A stretch of DNA of 64,000 nucleotides from Nocardiopsis coralli (lineage in GTDB: Bacteria > Actinomycetota > Actinomycetes > Streptosporangiales > Streptosporangiaceae), in contig NZ_JADBGI010000032.1 of NCBI RefSeq assembly GCF_014892575.1, positions 1 to 64,000 of the forward strand. The letters are read 5' to 3'. Position numbers and translations under genes: made by a program. How positions within the stretch are numbered: the stretch's first letter is position 1; each line of letters begins with the position of its first letter. The notes under the pieces are model-generated. The model did no database searches and was not told the origin of the DNA. It was given only the letters and a program-made list of their open reading frames with translations. Below are positions 62,852 to 64,000 of this stretch, in pieces.

Positions 62852-63744
62852 CCCGCGCACCCGCCCCCGCGCGCGACGCCGCCGCAGAGCCCGCCACCGG
62901 ATCCGTGCGCCGCTACCGCCACGGGCCGGGGTTCTGGGCCGGCCGGGTCCTGCTCTACGCACTCCTGGCGCTGTTCCTGGTCCCGGTGCTCTTCCCCGTC
63001 TACTACATGTTCGTCGGCGCGGTCATGGAACCCCGCGAGCTGTCCACGTTCCCCGCGCGCCTGCTGCCCACCGGGATCACCACCGACAGCATCCGGGGCG
63101 CGCTCGACGCCGTCCCCCTCATGCGCATGTACGGGAACTCGGTGGTCATGGCCGGCATCATCACCGCCTGCCAGCTCGCCACCTCCGCGCTGGCCGCGTA
63201 CGCGTTCGTGTTCCTGCGGTTCCGGTTCAGCGCGATCGTCTTCGCGCTGTTCCTGTCCACGCTCATGGTCCCGCAGGAGGCCACCTTCATCCCCAACTAC
63301 CTCACGCTCACCGGGTGGGGGCTGGGCGACAGTTACGCCGGGCTCGTCCTGCCGTTCCTGGCCTACGCGTTCGGCACGTTCCTGCTGCGCCAGAGCTTCA
63401 AACAGTTCCCGAGGGAGCTCTTCGACGCCGCCCGCATCGACGGCATGGGACACCTCAGGTTCCTGTGGACGATCCTGATCCCGCTCAACAAACCGGCCCT
63501 GACCGCCGTCGGCATGTACGTCTTCATCACCAGCTGGAACATGTACTTCTGGCCGCTCATCATCACCCGCACCACCGAGATGCAGACCCTCCAGATCGGC
63601 CTCAACAGCCTCCGGGTCGGCGAGGCCGCCAACCCCGGCCTGCTCCTGGCCGGCGCCGCGCTGTCGGTCATCCCCACCCTGGCCCTGGTCGTGCTCGGCC
63701 AGCGCTTCATCGTCCGCGGGCTCACCGCCGGGGCCGTCAAGTAG
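62848..63744 (+). CDS. Sugar ABC transporter permease, UgpE/MalG type
   Basis: 298 aa, six membrane segments. The EAA loop is FDAARIDGMGHLRFLWTILIPL. Further family marks are STLMVPQEATFIPNYLTL and ITSWNMYFWPLIIT, the latter close to glycerol-3-phosphate (Ugp) permeases. It is translationally coupled to the upstream permease and 44 bases from the binding-protein gene. No ATPase gene is in view; actinobacteria often serve such transporters with one shared ATPase (MsiK). Confidence 0.9.
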   Translation: MTRAPAPARDAAAEPATGSVRRYRHGPGFWAGRVLLYALLALFLVPVLFPVYYMFVGAVMEPRELSTFPARLLPTGITTDSIRGALDAVPLMRMYGNSVVMAGIITACQLATSALAAYAFVFLRFRFSAIVFALFLSTLMVPQEATFIPNYLTLTGWGLGDSYAGLVLPFLAYAFGTFLLRQSFKQFPRELFDAARIDGMGHLRFLWTILIPLNKPALTAVGMYVFITSWNMYFWPLIITRTTEMQTLQIGLNSLRVGEAANPGLLLAGAALSVIPTLALVVLGQRFIVRGLTAGAVK

Positions 63745-63788
63745 GCCGCCGGGTCCCGCCCCACCCCCCCCGAGGAAAGCGAGACGGT

Positions 63789-64000
63789 ATGCGACTCTCC
63801 CCCCAGGGGCGCGGCATCGGCGCCGCGGCCCTGTTCATGAGCCTGGGGCTGGTCCTCAGCGCGTGCGGCGACGGCGACAGCGGCGGCGGAGGGGGAGACC
63901 TCACCGCCCCGGGCCCGGAGGTGCTCGACGACCTCGACGAGGCCGTGCAGGTCGAGTTCTGGCACAGCATGGACGCCGGCAACGGCCAGGTCCTCGACCA
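63789..64000 (+). CDS. Sugar-binding lipoprotein (UgpB-like), cut by the window end
   Basis: Only the first ~70 residues are visible. There is a signal peptide with lipobox LVLSAC near residue 26, a Gly/Ser/Asp-rich linker, then VQVEFWHSMDAGNGQVLD, which matches the start of UgpB-type solute-binding proteins. ATG at 63789 with GAGGAAAG upstream. It completes the permease pair as an importer, perhaps for glycerol phosphates or oligosaccharides. Confidence 0.85.
   Translation, partial: MRLSPQGRGIGAAALFMSLGLVLSACGDGDSGGGGGDLTAPGPEVLDDLDEAVQVEFWHSMDAGNGQVLD

Overview
The window is a GC-rich actinobacterial chromosome segment. Gene content and order (mnmA, a MetE-like gene and ligA in a row; gatC-gatA; ilvB-ilvN-ilvC-serA; leuB, ilvE, cimA), frequent GTG starts, LAXTG/LPXTG wall proteins, and sugar transporters without their own ATPase suggest a Nocardiopsis/Thermobifida/Streptomyces-type organism. 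Nocardiopsaceae is my best guess; that is inference from gene content, not from a marker alignment. I saw no rRNA, tRNA, CRISPR array or intact insertion sequence.

0-10 kb: a bacitracin-type ABC exporter (ATPase plus two permeases) converges on a two-component system on the other strand. An FAD monooxygenase follows, then a cobalamin riboswitch in front of a lipoprotein and two FecCD-type permeases, with no ATPase gene.

10-20 kb: a STAND/NB-ARC TPR protein with an N-terminal amyloid-signalling-like motif converges on a GT-B-like protein of unknown role. Two uncharacterised minus-strand genes follow, then mnmA, a DedA-like membrane gene preceded by a possible iron box, and a MetE-like gene.

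20-39 kb: ligA; a two-gene operon of a YCII-ThiS fusion and a divergent ThiG homologue (the best candidate here for an undescribed system); a GGDEF-EAL protein; gatC-gatA. gatB is separated from gatA by a lincosamide-nucleotidyltransferase-like gene and two thioester-domain wall proteins, one of which has lost the thioester cysteine. A second GGDEF-EAL protein and an Rpn/PD-(D/E)XK-like gene follow.

39-64 kb: the branched-chain amino acid block. ilvB and cimA each have a short Leu/Ile/Val-rich leader peptide with an intrinsic terminator and a competing hairpin, so both look attenuated. Within the block lie a five-gene glycosyltransferase cluster bracketed by two small membrane/coiled-coil proteins, and a sugar-acid regulon (GntP permease, IlvD/Edd dehydratase, IclR regulator, U32-like protein) marked by a repeated TGTTC-N8-GAACA operator. 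The window ends in a Ugp-like sugar ABC transporter whose binding-protein gene is cut by the edge.
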